NCBI GenBank assembly: GCA_016584305.1
Contig: JACEEZ010007257.1
Span: 392,501 to 456,500 of the forward strand
Source: Chionoecetes opilio
Lineage: Eukaryota; Arthropoda; Malacostraca; Decapoda; Majidae
Direction: 5' to 3'
DNA length: 64,000 bases
How positions within the stretch are numbered: the stretch's first letter is position 1; every line of letters starts with the position of its first letter. The translations under genes were made by a program, and so were the position numbers. This document shows, in pieces, positions 1 to 12,424 of this stretch. The notes under the pieces were generated by a model. It saw only the letters and a list, made by a program, of their open reading frames with translations. It searched no databases and was not told where the DNA came from.

Positions 1-426
1 AGACCTCCGTGAGGATAACATCTCTTATTAAATACATACGTGGATTTGTATATATGAGAGAATTGTATATGGACTCTTTGCACATGGTGTTAAAAACAAT
101 AGGACGTGTCTTATCGACATAGCGAATATCAGTGCCGCGTCTATTAAGCCTGAATAGCTTCCTTGACGTCTCAATGATTATAATCGCCGCGCTGTGATGG
201 TTTGATGAACCACTTGACGCCAACCACAATAACGCCTCCACCTCCGCCCTTCACCACTCCGGCCTGATCATAGGCCTGACCACTTCGAATAACAAGACAT
301 TGCAGTATTGATTAAGACCTACAACCAATTCAACCCTACTATCCACCGATAAGTATCTTAGTTAGTTGACTAGTTGGGGTATTGTGTCGGGATGAGATAG
401 ACAATGGGTTTTGTATAGGTAAGACC
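1..426. other. No recognisable gene
   Basis: I see no coding, RNA or repeat signature that I can name here. It lies beyond the 3' end of the hAT transposase remnant, so it may include the terminal part of that element, but I could not find a left terminal inverted repeat. Confidence 0.4.
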
Positions 427-1530
427 TCAAATTAATATGTGCTTGTAGCATAAATTTCTACACCGACTGTCAAATTCATCAACAAAGCAATCTAAATCAA
501 TTCCCTCAGCGAGTGCACTTTCAATCGACAATAGTGAAATGTTACACAGTCTGTCACTTGTCATAGAATTTCTGAGAAATGTTTTCACTAATTTAATTTT
601 TGAAAAGCTCCTCTCACATGAAGCGCTGGTAACAGGAAGAGTTACGGCTATCAACAATAACTTGTATAAACAATCAAATGCAGCCTTGTACGGACATATG
701 AATGACAAAAATTATGCAATTGATGTAGGTTGTTCAGGTTCTTTCATGAGTAATTTTTTCACTATAGGTATCTCATGTTTTAAATCACTTTGATTGACTG
801 AGTAGGCCACTGCAAATGCCTTCAAATTTTGTTCAGACAAGAATGTCTGTCCTCCAGGACAGAGAGCTGAAATACCACAGGAAAATCGCAGATGAGTCTT
901 GTAAAACGATGTCTAAACTCGCTAATCAAACAGTCTAATACTTCATACAAAATGCTGCTGTGCTGCACGTGACTTGAGTCATATCTTTGACCGGTTGTTT
1001 CCAGCACGATGAATTAATCAAGTTGTCGAGGTTTTCTTCTCCGACTTGCACGACTGCATGGCCATAAGATGGTAGCGTAACGTGCCTGCATGCAAAACAG
1101 AATATCGCATCACGTTCTTGAGAATATTCAGCCCATTCATATTTGTCAAACCAAGCACCCACGAATGACCGAGCATGGGACTTCCCTTTACTATGCTTAG
1201 GATACTCTCTGAGACGTGGTTGAACAGGAGTGTCAGCAGCCGTTTTAGAGATGTCAGTTGGTGCAGCATCCTCCTTCTTTTGATTATAATAATTATTATT
1301 ATTGTTATTTTTATTATTGTAAGCAGTATTACCAACTCGTGTTATCGCGCTAGTGGTAGTGAGTTGTGCTCGGCGGCGGCCGTGCGACCGACCCCCGTGG
1401 CCCCGTGGCCCCTTGCCACGGGGCCACGATCGCGGCTTGAAAGCGGGCCCGTGGGGGGGCCAAGCAGGGGGCCAGCCTAATTTCAGGGGGGGCCATGGCC
1501 CCCCCATGCCCCCCCGTAGAACCGCCACTG
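427..1530 (-). pseudogene. hAT-superfamily transposase remnant (ZMYM1-like), internally deleted
   Basis: Two separate parts of one hAT transposase lie on the - strand. The upstream part (about 1330-1000) reads DISKTAADTPVQPRLREYPK, then a stretch with FVGAWFDKYEWAEY and AIFCFACR, which is the TTF-type zinc-finger region found in ZMYM1-like hAT proteins. The downstream part (708-427) contains LPVTSASCERSFSKIKLVKT and LLSIESALAEGIDLD, the C-terminal hAT dimerisation domain. Only about 300 bases separate them, so the RNase-H-like catalytic core is missing and the element cannot encode an active transposase. The + strand end of the element is G-rich and finishes GTAGAACCGCCACTG at 1530, a typical hAT terminal inverted repeat (CAGTGGCGG inward). 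The left end was not found. Confidence 0.8.
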
Positions 1531-1734
1531 AGTGCGAGGACTTACAATCTTACACGATAACAGCGTTAGCAGGTAGTGTGGAAAAGGAGAGGCAGGCGAG
1601 GAGGTGTGACGATAGAGTTGATGAGGAGGTAGACTTGGTAGAGTGCATGTAGTATGTGTACTTGTTTAAGGAAAATTATTGTGAATTTATAGGCTGGTTT
1701 AGAAGATTAATGGTGTGTGTGTGTGTGATTCATT

Positions 1735-1980
1735 CACACATGTTCTTGTCCCCGCGAGTCGGACTCGCTATCGCCAGATTCACCCTTCCGGTGCGAGCTT
1801 GAAGCTCATTATTACCGATCTTTGGGTAATGCTGGGTCCTCACACACCACACACACACATCCCCTTGCTCAAGGGGGACAGTAACCGTCCGAATTTGTCA
1901 GTGAAAAATTCCCGTGAGCGAGCGAGGATTCGAACTGGCTAACCACAGAACGGCAGGCCAACGCTCTATCAACTTGAAAA

Positions 1981-1982
<2 letters not shown>
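1735..1982 (-). repeat. tRNA-derived SINE
   Basis: Read on the - strand, the head has an A-box-like segment (AGTTGATAGAGCGTTGGCC) and a B box (AGTTCGAATCCTCGC) about 40 bases later, followed by a body that runs down to about 1735. It abuts a (TG)n tract. The tRNA resemblance covers only the promoter part, so I call it a SINE rather than a tRNA gene. Confidence 0.65.
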
Positions 1983-2035
<53 letters not shown>

Positions 2036-2060
2036 GTGTGTGTGCGTGCGTGTGTGTGCA
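1983..2060. repeat. (TG)n microsatellite
   Basis: Nearly pure TG dinucleotides with a few CG/CA substitutions at the right end, next to the SINE head. Confidence 0.95.
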
Positions 2061-2361
2061 TGTGTGATATGTGTGAGTATGAGGCTACACAAATACCACC
2101 GTCCCTTTGGTTCATTTCAGGTTCACTGTACATTGATAATTCTAAATATAATGGTAAGCCTATACGTATAACGGATGCCTGCTTTAGACAGGTAACGATG
2201 AGGAGAGAACAACAACCTTGCATCATACGGTGGCATTTTGGTGCTCCTAACAATGTCGTCGGAATAAAAACATGATCTTCTATATTAATGTTTGGAACTT
2301 AAGCTTCGTGTTATCCATTTCTTTGTGCGTAGTAAGACGAATGTAAAGATTTTATTGACCT

Positions 2362-2362
2362 N
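2362..2362. other. Ambiguous base N, possible assembly join
   Basis: The only N in the window. It sits exactly where the sequence changes from unique DNA to a second copy of the hAT transposase N-terminal region, so it may mark a join between contigs. Confidence 0.7.
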
Positions 2363-2760
2363 ATTGAGAATATTCAGCCCTTCATATTGTCAAACCAAGC
2401 ACCCACGAATGACGGCATGGGACTCCCTTCACTATGCTTAGGATACTCTCTGAGACGTGGTTGAACAGGAGTATCAGCAGCCGATTTAGAGATGTCAGTT
2501 GGTGCAGCATCCTCCTTCTTTTGATAATAATAATTATTATTATTACTGTTATTTTTATTATTGTAAGCAGTATTACCAACTCCTGTTATCGCGCTAGTGG
2601 TAGTGAGTTGTGCTCGGCTGCGGCCGTGCGACCGACCCCCGTGGCTCCTTGCCACGATCGCGGCTTGAAAGTGGGCCCGTGGGGGGGCCAAGCAGGGGGC
2701 CAGCCTAAATTCTGGGGGGGGGGCATGGCCCCCCCATGCCCCCCCATAGAACCGCCACTG
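2363..2760 (-). pseudogene. Second hAT transposase fragment, frameshifted copy
   Basis: This segment is a close copy of about 1124-1530, including the zinc-finger lead-in residues (VQPRLREYPKH) and the same terminal inverted repeat (ending GAACCGCCACTG at 2760). Small indels break the frame. It begins abruptly at the N and lacks the rest of the transposase. It is either a separate truncated insertion or a duplicated/haplotypic fragment joined during assembly. Confidence 0.75.
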
Positions 2761-2934
2761 ATTATTTGGATTCTACTATTGCGAGTCAAATCTAATAATG
2801 TCAATTCAAATTGATGTCTGTGATGGACACACCACCTGAGAATTAAGTTGATATAATAATAAACACATTTGTCAGTTGGCGATTAAGCTGCTGAAATATG
2901 CCATCTATCTGAAATAGTAAATTGCCACCACTAT

Positions 2935-3275
2935 TCTCTCTCGCTCTCGCTCTCGCTCTCGCTCTCGCTCTCGCTCTCGCTCTCGCTCTCGCTCTCGCCT
3001 CTCGCCTCTCGCCTCTCGCCTCTCGCCTCTCGCCTCTCGCCTCTCGCCTCTCGCCTCTCGCCTCTCGCCTCTCGCCTCTCGCCTCTCGCCTCTCGCCTCT
3101 CGCCTCTCGTCTCTCGTCTCTCGTCTCTCGTCTCTCGTCTCTCGTCTCTCGTCTCTCGTCTCTCGTCTCTCGTCTCTCGTCTCTCGTCTCTCGTCTCTCG
3201 TCTCTCGTCTCTCGTCTCTTGCTCTCGCTCTCGCTCTCGCTCTCGCTCTCGCTCTCGCTCTCGCTCTCTCTCTCT
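2935..3275. repeat. Composite CTCTCGC / CTCTCGT minisatellite
   Basis: Three tandem blocks follow each other: GCTCTC hexamers (about 2940-2996), then CTCTCGC heptamers turning into CTCTCGT heptamers (about 2997-3218), then GCTCTC hexamers again. Long frames through this block, such as RRETRDE or RARARA peptides, are repeat artefacts. Confidence 0.95.
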
Positions 3276-3496
3276 GACAAAGATGCAACATACAAAGAGG
3301 AGGAAGATGACAAACAGAGCAGAGAGAGAGAGAAACGTTGTGGAAAATACATTGAGAAATTGTAGTACTAGTTATTTTTTTTATATCTTAGTGTTTATCT
3401 CCCAGTTACCTCGACTGTCCTTCCCCTCACACAAGCTCTTCGAAAATCTTCCTTTACTAATCCCACCGTAGCATTAAACACCTGCACTTCTTAGGT

Positions 3497-3640
3497 TGCT
3501 GGCCCGGTGGATTGGCTCAGTGTTAGCGACTTGGGTAGGGGTGCATGACCGTGCATCGTCCCTGTGTTCGAATCCTAGATGCTGAATATGAGTTCGTTCT
3601 GGCTTGGTGGCTATTGTAAGGATGCAATAGAGAGAGACTA
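3497..3640 (+). repeat. tRNA-derived SINE head
   Basis: An A-box-like GGATTGGCTCAGTGTTAGC is followed by a B box GTGTTCGAATCCTAG about 55 bases later, and then by a non-tRNA body. No acceptor stem can be paired, so this is a SINE rather than a functional tRNA. Confidence 0.65.
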
Positions 3641-3930
3641 TTCATGGAGTTATTCATAAATGATCCTGAAACACGTCACATGGATAGAGTATATCAGCCA
3701 CCTACCAAAGTATCTCTATCAAACAACAAATACATGGAAAGTATAAGAAACTATTACGCAGAGGTTACACTATTTGTACCGTCAATTACATCTCTGTTAG
3801 TATGTGCGAATTGTCTGAATTGGATCTGAGTACTTTATTTTAAGCTATAGTGTTTGAGCTATTATGTGGAGTTGTTGTAGGTGAATGATACTACTGTTAC
3901 TGTGGTGGTTCCTTGTGCATTGAATGAAGT

Positions 3931-4037
3931 AAGAGAGATCATAAGAAAATAAGGAAGTTACAAGAGGCCGTGAGACCTACACGAGGTAGTTCCAGTTACA
4001 TAACACTACCTACATCCACCTTTCATCCCCATCCATG
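3931..4037 (-). mobile_element. CR1-like LINE 3' end fragment
   Basis: On the - strand this matches the end of the LINE seen at 19286-19970: ATGGATGGGGATGAAAGG, the run coding the element's C-terminus, and the tail ending CTTATTTTCTTATG. Only the last ~100 bases remain. Confidence 0.7.
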
Positions 4038-4039
4038 TG

Positions 4040-7000
4040 TAATGTTCATTTTGGGAATCTACACCTTAGTTACCATTATGTAGTGCCCACCTTGGGAGTG
4101 TACTCTACAGTCCTGGTTACTCCGCTGCCACCACCCACATTAAGTGGGAAAATATATGATGAACCAAAACAAAAGATTTAAAAAAAATTTATGTTGGAAA
4201 CTGAATGATAAACCGTTAATTTTTTTCAATTATAATATATTCAATCTTTACTGTCTCTTTTCCCAATGGTGTACATTCAATTATTTAATTAAGTCTTCCT
4301 TCCCCCCTAGCATACGCACGCGAATTTTCAATCTTTTGATCCTAATATAATTCATTTTTTGGTAATTCAGTCCATTTTTACCCTTAACGATACGCACATG
4401 AATCTCAAGTGTTTTTAATCCTAATATTTTTTATAATTTTTTAAACTTCAGTTCACTTAAAACCCCCTTTAACGATACCACATGAATGTAAAGTTGTTAT
4501 CCAATATAATGTATACTAGTTTACCCATTCCCAAACTGTTTCCCTCATTATTTTTCAATTTCCCTTTTTTCTTTTTTGCCTCACCGCTGGATTGACATGT
4601 TTTTGGGTTTTCCTCCCTCTGCTCATTTGTGAGCGTTTGGGCCCCCCTGGCCCACCAACACCCCTCCTTGGGGACCCAAAGTAATACACTCATAGTCCGG
4701 GTAAACAAAAGAACACCAATAAAAATTCAGAATATTTTTAAACATACCTTTACAAGGGAGGAAAAGGGGTCCCCTCCCAGTGGGTTTACCCACCGGGAGT
4801 CCGTCTGCTACTAAATGCTAACCGACGCCCCAGCCCCCTTCTCACTTATTTTTCGATACGGTCAAACTACCACTGGCTTAAAAATATTCCACCAGTGTTT
4901 CGGGAAAATGAGGGTGGGGGAAAAATTCCCTCGTTAGCTTATTGAACTTATTTTTTTATTTAATCTTTTCCCTTTTAAGTAATTTCTCGCGTTACATAGT
5001 TTTTCCCCCAAAAAAAATTTTTCCGTTATCCAAAAGCCCTTCTCAAGCTCCCCCATTTTAAACTAAAAATAAAAAAATAAATTATCTATAATAACACTTT
5101 TAATTTCATATAAATTTTTTTAGGATCTTCAAAACCTTACAAAACAAATTTCTCTTGCATTTTTCCAATTTTTTCCAACAATTTCAACAAATGAATAATT
5201 ATGTATTTTTTAATTATCTTTTCCCTTCCCCCAAAAGTAGTTTTTGCCCATTTTGTTTTGGGTTCCCACCCCCTTAAAAATAAATTTTCTCACTTTTTCT
5301 TATTTGTCAAGGCCGAAGCCCTTATGTGCGTTTGGACTCGTCCCTCTGTCTGTTGGTTTTTTTCTTTACCCCAAAACCCTGGGCATAGGGGCTGGGAGAA
5401 TCACGACTTGGTTTTTTACTCCATCCCTCAAACTTGGGAAAAGGGCCCCACCACCTTTCGGGGCATTTACATACTCCTGCCTTTTCATTTCCCCCGGAGC
5501 AAACTCAGAGCCAAGCAACCCTTTGGGGGGGTCTAACGACAACCTAGCGGGTTGTGTTCAGTGCAATCTGTGTCACCCTCTAAAGCAAGGAATTTCTAAC
5601 CTTTACATTCTTTTAGGGGCATTCTCTCTCTCTCTTTCTCTCTCACTAGAGAAAGTGGTGAAAATTAATCTCTTCACGAGAGATTAAATTTCTGTCATTA
5701 TAAAAGCACGTATCTTTCATGGCTCCCCCTCTCAAGAGGTGTTAGTGTACAAATTCCTCCTCCATATTTACCACTCTAACGCATTTTTCTAAGGTGGCTA
5801 TATACTGCCACGACAACCCGTAAAGTTGCTTACTTGTGGGGCGTCTCTTCAAATGAATTTTTTTTACCTTACCCAAATTTTAATCTAACCCGTAAGGTAC
5901 GGAAACCTAACCTTCCCGACCTTTTACATCATCCGCCCTACATTGTGTTAATGTGGAATCAAGCCCCCTATCCACACTTTAATCCCATCCACTTCCACAC
6001 ACATCACTTCCACTTCCACTCGGCATCTTTCCACATGCATCCCAGGGGGATGTAGTGTCACATCACCCACATCCCATCCCTTTCACGCCCTACACACCCA
6101 TAAACACACTGCATACGCGCTCCCCCCCATCACTTTCTTTTTTCAACAGCGGCTGGGGGTGTGCAATTTTCATGTTGCCCCTTCCTACTCCGCTTGGCTT
6201 TCCGGGCATCACTATGTTTTTTCGCGTCTAGTTGCATGGGGTACCCGGCCTACTTTTTACTTTTTGGATCTTTTCCTCCCGGTCGGGGGCAATGTCAAAT
6301 CATAAGGGTACTCTGTACCCTTACTCTTACACCCCATCTGTACAGTATGTGATCACTAGGTAACTGGCATTGAAAAAAAAAAAACAACTACAAGGCTTGT
6401 CCAGTGGTACGGGGAAAAAACCCATCAAATGGATCCAACCCTCCAACCAAAATGAAAATGTTTCTTTTTGGGAAATTTAACCCCCTTATTACCAATGTTT
6501 GCCCCACCTTGGGAGGTACTCTACAGTTGGTTACCCCGCTGCCCCACCCACATTAATGGGAAAAATATAGAATAAAACAAAAACAAAAGATTTAAGAAAA
6601 TATGTATGTTGGAAACTGAATGAAATCGTTAAATATTTAATTATAATATTTCAACTTTTTACTGCTCACTTCCCAACTGGTGAAACATTCATAATTTTTA
6701 ATATTAAGATAACTTATGAATGTACACCAGTTGGGAAGGAGACAGAAAAAGTTTAATAATTATATTAGAAATATATTAAAGGTTATCATTCGTTTTCCCA
6801 AAATACTATTTCTTAAATCTTTTGTTTTTTTTCATTCATTATTTTTTTCCCCCCCCTTAATTGTGGTGGCAGCGGAGTAAACCCGGACTGTAGAGTCCTC
6901 CCAAGGTGGGCACTACATAAAGGAACTAAGGTGTAGATTCCCCAAATGACATTTTTTTTGGGGGCAGGGGTTTTGGATCCATTCATGGTTTCCGGTACCC

Positions 7001-8700
7001 ACGTGCTGACTAACGCCTTGTTGTTAGTTTTTTGGGTACGCGGAAACCACGAATGGATCCCACCGTGCCACCAAATTTTAAAGTTCATTTTGGGAATCTC
7101 ACCTTAGTTACCCTTATGTAGTGCCCATTGGGGGGGGGACTCTACAGTCCGGTTTTTCCCGCGCCACCCCCCCAAATTTAAATGGGAAATATATGAATGA
7201 ACAAAAAAAAAAGATTTAAGAAAATATTATTTTTGGGAAAATGAAGATAACTCGTTAATATATTTCTAATTTAATATATTCAACTCTTTACTGTCCACTT
7301 CCCAACTGGTGACATTCTAAGTTTCTTTAAAATTAAGTCTTCCTTCCCCCTAGCGATACGCACCGAAAACCAAGTCGTTTTCCTAATAAATTTTCTATTT
7401 TGGGAATTTAGTCGCACGACCCCTTTAAGTACGCAATGTAATGCTCAAAGTCTTTATCCTAATATAATTTCTAACTTTGGGGGGAAATTCAGTCTCATTT
7501 ACCCCTTTTAAGAACGCACTGTAATGCTCAAATCTTATCCCTAATATAATGATACGTAGTCTATCCCACTTCCAAAAGTTTTCCCCCCTCACTTTTTTTT
7601 TCAATTTCCTTTTTCTTTTTCCTTGTCCTCACACGGCTGGGTGTGACATGGTGGTTCCCCCTTGCTCATTTTTGAGCGCTTGGCCCCCCGGTCCCCCCAA
7701 AAGCATCCTACCTTGGGACCCTAAGTTACAGTCCCCTTATCCCGGTCAACAAAAAAAATCCAAAAAAAATCACACCTACATCTCAGCAAATATATATTTT
7801 TTTAACATACCTTTACAAGGGAGGGTAAGGTCACCTCCCAGTGGGGTTTTTCCCCCGGGGGGGCCGTCTGCTACTAAATGCTAACCCCACTTCGCTCCCC
7901 TTCTCATTCGTTTCGATACGTGGTCAACTACCCTGGCTTAAATATAAGCCTAACCGGGTTCGGAATGAGGGTGGAGGAAAAAACCCCCGTTAGCTTATTG
8001 TACTTTTGGTTTTTAATTCTTCCCTCTTAAGTAATTTTTTCGCGTTCACATGAAACATCTAGTCTTTTTTAAAGCTTTCCCATTACTCTGCACAGATTTA
8101 AAAACCCCCCCATTTTGTGGTGTTCAGCTGATAAAGCTCAACTGGTCACGATGGATTACTCCTATCACCCTTGCTCCCCTGGTTCCTGTCGGCAAATATA
8201 TTCAAAGGGCAGTACCCCGCGCAGGAACTTTTAGCAACAATTTTATATTTTTTTCAACATACTCAAGGCGATATTGGGTTAGACAAAAAAGCATAGTGTA
8301 GGGTATCTCACTGACTGACTTGGCTGCGGGCCTTGATGGGTTTATCGTGTGGGGCAAAATTTCTAATTTTTGGCCAACAATTATTTGCTGCTTTTCTTCT
8401 TATTTTTTGCGCGTAATTTTTTAGAGAGAGAAAAGGGAGGTATAGTGGGAGAGGAGTTGAGAGGAATAGTGGGAAAAGGTGTTCTAAAAAGACTCGGGCT
8501 TGGACCCGTGACTGACATAGCCCAACATACACCAAGGTAAGGGGGAGAAGGGAGTTTATTAAAAAAAAAAATCAAAAAATAGTGTTTTTATATTTATTCA
8601 ATCTTTTTTTTCCGTGTCCTCTCTCTAAAGGGGGTTACACAGGCTGAAGGAGGAAACTACTTTTTTTTTTATACTTTTCGGCACAAAATCTTCCTCAATA
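4040..8700. repeat. Noisy repeated DNA, several copies of one unknown family
   Basis: A segment containing CCTTGGGAG...CTCTACAGT...TTAA...CCCAACTGGTG appears at about 4081-4282, 6500-6690 and 7118-7310, and inverted at about 6715-6930. A second module (CTTTACAAGGGAGG...CTGCTACTAAATGCTAACC) appears at about 4748-4830 and 7812-7885. Copies differ mainly by homopolymer length, which looks like sequencing error. I find no coding region in it. Confidence 0.6.
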
Positions 8701-8794
8701 AAATAGACTTTGTGTGTAACGTATAAGTAGAAAGAATATGGGATTTATTTTAGCCTTTCTTTCTATCACTTTTCTACGCATTTTTCTCAAATTC

Positions 8795-8950
8795 TACTCT
8801 CTCTTCTCTCTCCCCTCTCTATCTCCTCTCTCTCTTCTCTCTCTCTCTCTTCCCTTTTCTTCCTCTCTCTTTTCTCTCTCTCTCCTCTCTCTCTCCTCCC
8901 TCCTCTTCTCTCTTCTCTCTTCTCTCTCTCTCTCCCCCTCTCTCTCCTCT
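8795..8950. repeat. CT-rich low-complexity tract
   Basis: Imperfect (CT)n with CC and TT interruptions. Its serine/leucine-rich frames are artefacts. Confidence 0.9.
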
Positions 8951-9721
8951 AAAATAATTTTATTAAAATTTTTGTGTGTTTTGTGTTATGAAAATCAGAT
9001 GTAGTAGGCATTTAGCAATCTAGAGGCCTTGATAAGATAAGCTGCGAGGATATTATAAAAAAAAAATGCAGATATCTTGATAAGAAGAAAGCTACGACGA
9101 TATTATTTTAAAAAATATCACTGGGTACGACTCTGTAATCATCAAAGAATGGCGACCGAGGATTCGAGGTAGCTAACGATTGTCTTTAATTATGCTTTCA
9201 ATAATTTTGCTAAATATAAAGACTACATATATTAATGGAACCGACAGTTGGAGGACATTAAATGTTTTTCTGTTTCCATTGTTAAGAGCGGGGTTGGCGT
9301 TAGCTGTCCCCCGCAGTCGCCAAACACCAAACCTTGTCACAGAAATATATAAAAGTTAAGTTATTGTTATGAAATTTTATGTTTATATGTTATCATGTTA
9401 TCGTAATATGTTATTGTGAAAGTTATTGAAGATGGACGCAAGGGAGCTGATAATTTCGTTCTATATTTCTCGGATAATTCTGGGGCAAAAACTAGTTGTC
9501 TAGCTATTTTTTCCCCACTAAGTACCTCATTGACGTTATCACCGGTAGCTTCAAAAGTGATGATAGTGCATGTTCCTTTGCTGATCAGCTGTTTCTATTG
9601 ATTGTGGTGCACATGCCTTTGCCGCTATCGCTCCTCGCTGCTTGACCATTGGCTGTTGTCGCCCTAATGTTTAGTTGCAGTGGCGTACCCAGAAAATTTA
9701 AAAGGGGGGGGGGCCAAAATA

Positions 9722-9722
<1 letters not shown>

Positions 9723-9758
<36 letters not shown>

Positions 9759-9819
9759 ATATATATATATCATATATATATATATATATAACTAATATAT
9801 ATTATATATATAAACAGAC

Positions 9820-9886
<67 letters not shown>

Positions 9887-9902
9887 CATAACAGACCACA
9901 TA

Positions 9903-9979
<77 letters not shown>

Positions 9980-9996
9980 AAAATATATATATATAT

Positions 9997-10032
<36 letters not shown>

Positions 10033-10185
10033 ATATATTTATATATTATAAATATATTTATATATTATAAATATATTTATATATTATAAATATATTTATA
10101 TATTATAAATATATTTATATATTATAAATATATTTATATATTATATATATATATATTTATATATTATAAATGTATTTATATACTA
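9723..10185. repeat. (AT)n array with TATTATAAATATATTTATA higher-order units
   Basis: Pure AT dinucleotides grade into a tandem unit of roughly 20 bases (TATATTATAAATATATT) between about 10020 and 10175. Confidence 0.95.
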
Positions 10186-10331
10186 GCCGCAAAGCCGCCC
10201 TCCGGGCGGACTTTTTGGCTAGCTCCTGCGGAGGGCTATTGGTGGGCCTTCGGCCCACCAAACACAGACTCTCCAGATAGGCCCTTCTAACTTTCCTGAA
10301 ATCATGGATGTAGAAATGTATGTATTAACGC

Positions 10332-10640
10332 CAACCCATTCACATCACCCCCAACCCATTCACTCACCCATTACCCATCACCTCCCACCCATTCACTCAC
10401 CCATTACCCATCACCCCCAACCCATTCACTCACCCATTACCCATCACCACACACCCATTCACTCACCCATTACCTATCACCCCCCACCTATTCCCTCACC
10501 CATCACCCCCAATCCATCACCCCCAATCCATCACCCCCCACCCATTCACTCACCCATCATCCCACACCCATTACCCATCACCCCACACCCATTACCCATC
10601 ACCCCACCCATTCACTCACCCATTGCCCATCACCCTACAT
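10332..10640 (+). repeat. CACCCATTCACTCACCCATTAC minisatellite
   Basis: Tandem, imperfect units built from ACCCATTCACTC and ACCCATTACCCATC. The HSPITHHP-like frame through it is a repeat artefact. Confidence 0.9.
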
Positions 10641-10826
10641 CAAGGTTTCCTCAATTCTCGCAACCCACTTTTTTTTCACAATTCTCGCTAATAGGCTACT
10701 AAAAATAAAAAAATATATAAAAGTGATCGGATCATCCCATAAGTGGGCTTAAACCTTCCCCTGGTCAACCTGGTTCCAAAACTGTGCCATATGATGGAAT
10801 TCCGCCACGGGGGCGGAACCTAGAGC

Positions 10827-10827
<1 letters not shown>

Positions 10828-10922
<95 letters not shown>
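10828..10922. repeat. (AC)n microsatellite
   Basis: Uninterrupted AC dinucleotides of about 95 bases, inside the hAT element. Confidence 0.95.
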
Positions 10923-10924
<2 letters not shown>

Positions 10925-10964
10925 TCGCTTATATTATTATAGATTATAAATATATTTTATATTT

Positions 10965-11025
<61 letters not shown>

Positions 11026-11034
11026 ATATACTGT

Positions 11035-11077
<43 letters not shown>

Positions 11078-11386
11078 ATATATTATATATATATATATAT
11101 TATAAATATATTTATATATTATAATTTATTCTTTGCAAAGGGGGGGGCCATGGCCGCATGGCCCCCCCCTCGGTACGCCACTGTTTAGTTGCATCATTAT
11201 CTCGAGTATTTATCGTACTGCAGTTGTCAGTCAAGCTTCGAACTTATCACTGAGTAGAAGTATTTGTTTTACCAACCTCTCAATGCCCTTCTCATCTGTC
11301 AATAAGTTACTTGCATGTTGAGGGCGAATAAAAAAGGTTCGGTTCTGAAGGGCTGACGTCAAGTTAGTTACACTACGGCCAGTAAT

Positions 11387-11667
11387 CAGGGTAGCACAAG
11401 AAGTAACGAATTCATACTGGAAAAGCGTAGATTTAAAAAGGAAATAGGGAAAAGCTGGTTCACAAATAGGGTGATAAATGATTGGAATGGCCTCAGTCGT
11501 CAGGTAGTTAGTGCGGAGTCAATAGGGAGTTTTATTTAAAGGAAGCTAGACAATTTCATGGATGGGGATGAAAGGTGGATGTAGGTAGTGTTAAGTAACA
11601 GGAACTACCACGCGTAGGTCTCGCGGCCTCTTGTAGCTTCCTTATTATTTTTTATGTTCTTATGTTC
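11387..11667 (+). mobile_element. CR1-like LINE 3' fragment
   Basis: Matches the end of the LINE at 19286-19970. It contains the stretch that there codes for KRIFIKEIGRN and FTNRVVNDWNGLS, then the GATGGGGATGAAAGG motif, then the CCTCTTGTAGCTTCCTTAT...TTCTTATGTTC tail. Stops and indels break the frame. Confidence 0.8.
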
Positions 11668-12424
11668 ACTACTTGGTCTGATCACGTCTTCAGTAATCCC
11701 ACGGAGCGCAGCGAAATACCAGAATCTGCTCTTATAGCGTCACTGTAAGCCTGGCAGTACATGTCGTGGACTCGTGGTGTCTCCATCTTTATCAATGGTG
11801 ATGCTTTCACATCGAGACTCAATCATTTGGGTACGATATGTAGTGGAAGGGAAGGTGAGGGTTGGCCTACCTTGTAATGAGATGTTACGACCTTCAGACA
11901 TTAACTTAAAAATTATCTCACAATTCGTCTTCACTGGTTTTCATCAGATGGTGAGCCAGTACGTATACACGCCTTCCCTGCCAGTATGTCTTGCGTCGTT
12001 GGCCATGCACAGGTTTACTTTGAGCCATACACAGCCCACACATAGAGAGGGCAGGAACAAAATAAAGAAGTGAAATAAGATACACAGGAGAAAATAGATA
12101 TCATGTTTTTACCATCAGAAATTTGAGCAAAACCCATTAATTTTCTTCAATATCATGTCATCATTAGAATTGAAGTTACGTGAGAATGTTGGATTATACG
12201 TGAAGAAACTTTTAGCTACCCAGTCACACAGCCAGCATGTTTGTGTGTGTGTGTATAGGCCTACCTCTTGCCTTGTGTTTGGTGTGCGTCTTTGCTGGGA
12301 GTGGCACTGAGCCAACTAGAACTCTATGCATGTGCTGTATTTTGGGACAGTGAAGATGTACTCTGTCCCCTCACCTGATGTAGTTTACACGAGGGTTGAC
12401 CATAACAGAAAACGGACCTTCACC

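Larger units (their letters stand above)
9678..11183. mobile_element. Non-autonomous hAT element with perfect 8-bp target duplication
   Basis: The element starts CAGTGGCGTACC and ends GGTACGCCACTG, a perfect terminal inverted repeat of hAT type, and is flanked by the direct repeat TTTAGTTG at 9670-9677 and 11184-11191. It has no transposase. Its 1506 bp are filled by AT arrays (9723-10185, 10965-11125), a CACCCATT-type minisatellite (10332-10640), an (AC)n tract (10828-10922), and at about 10276-10330 a piece of the TIR element family also found at 15436 and 38784. Confidence 0.9.

Noticed and set aside
2843..3365. Arg/Glu-rich and Leu/Ser-rich frames
   Set aside because: Produced by the CTCTCGC-type array; no splice or start context.
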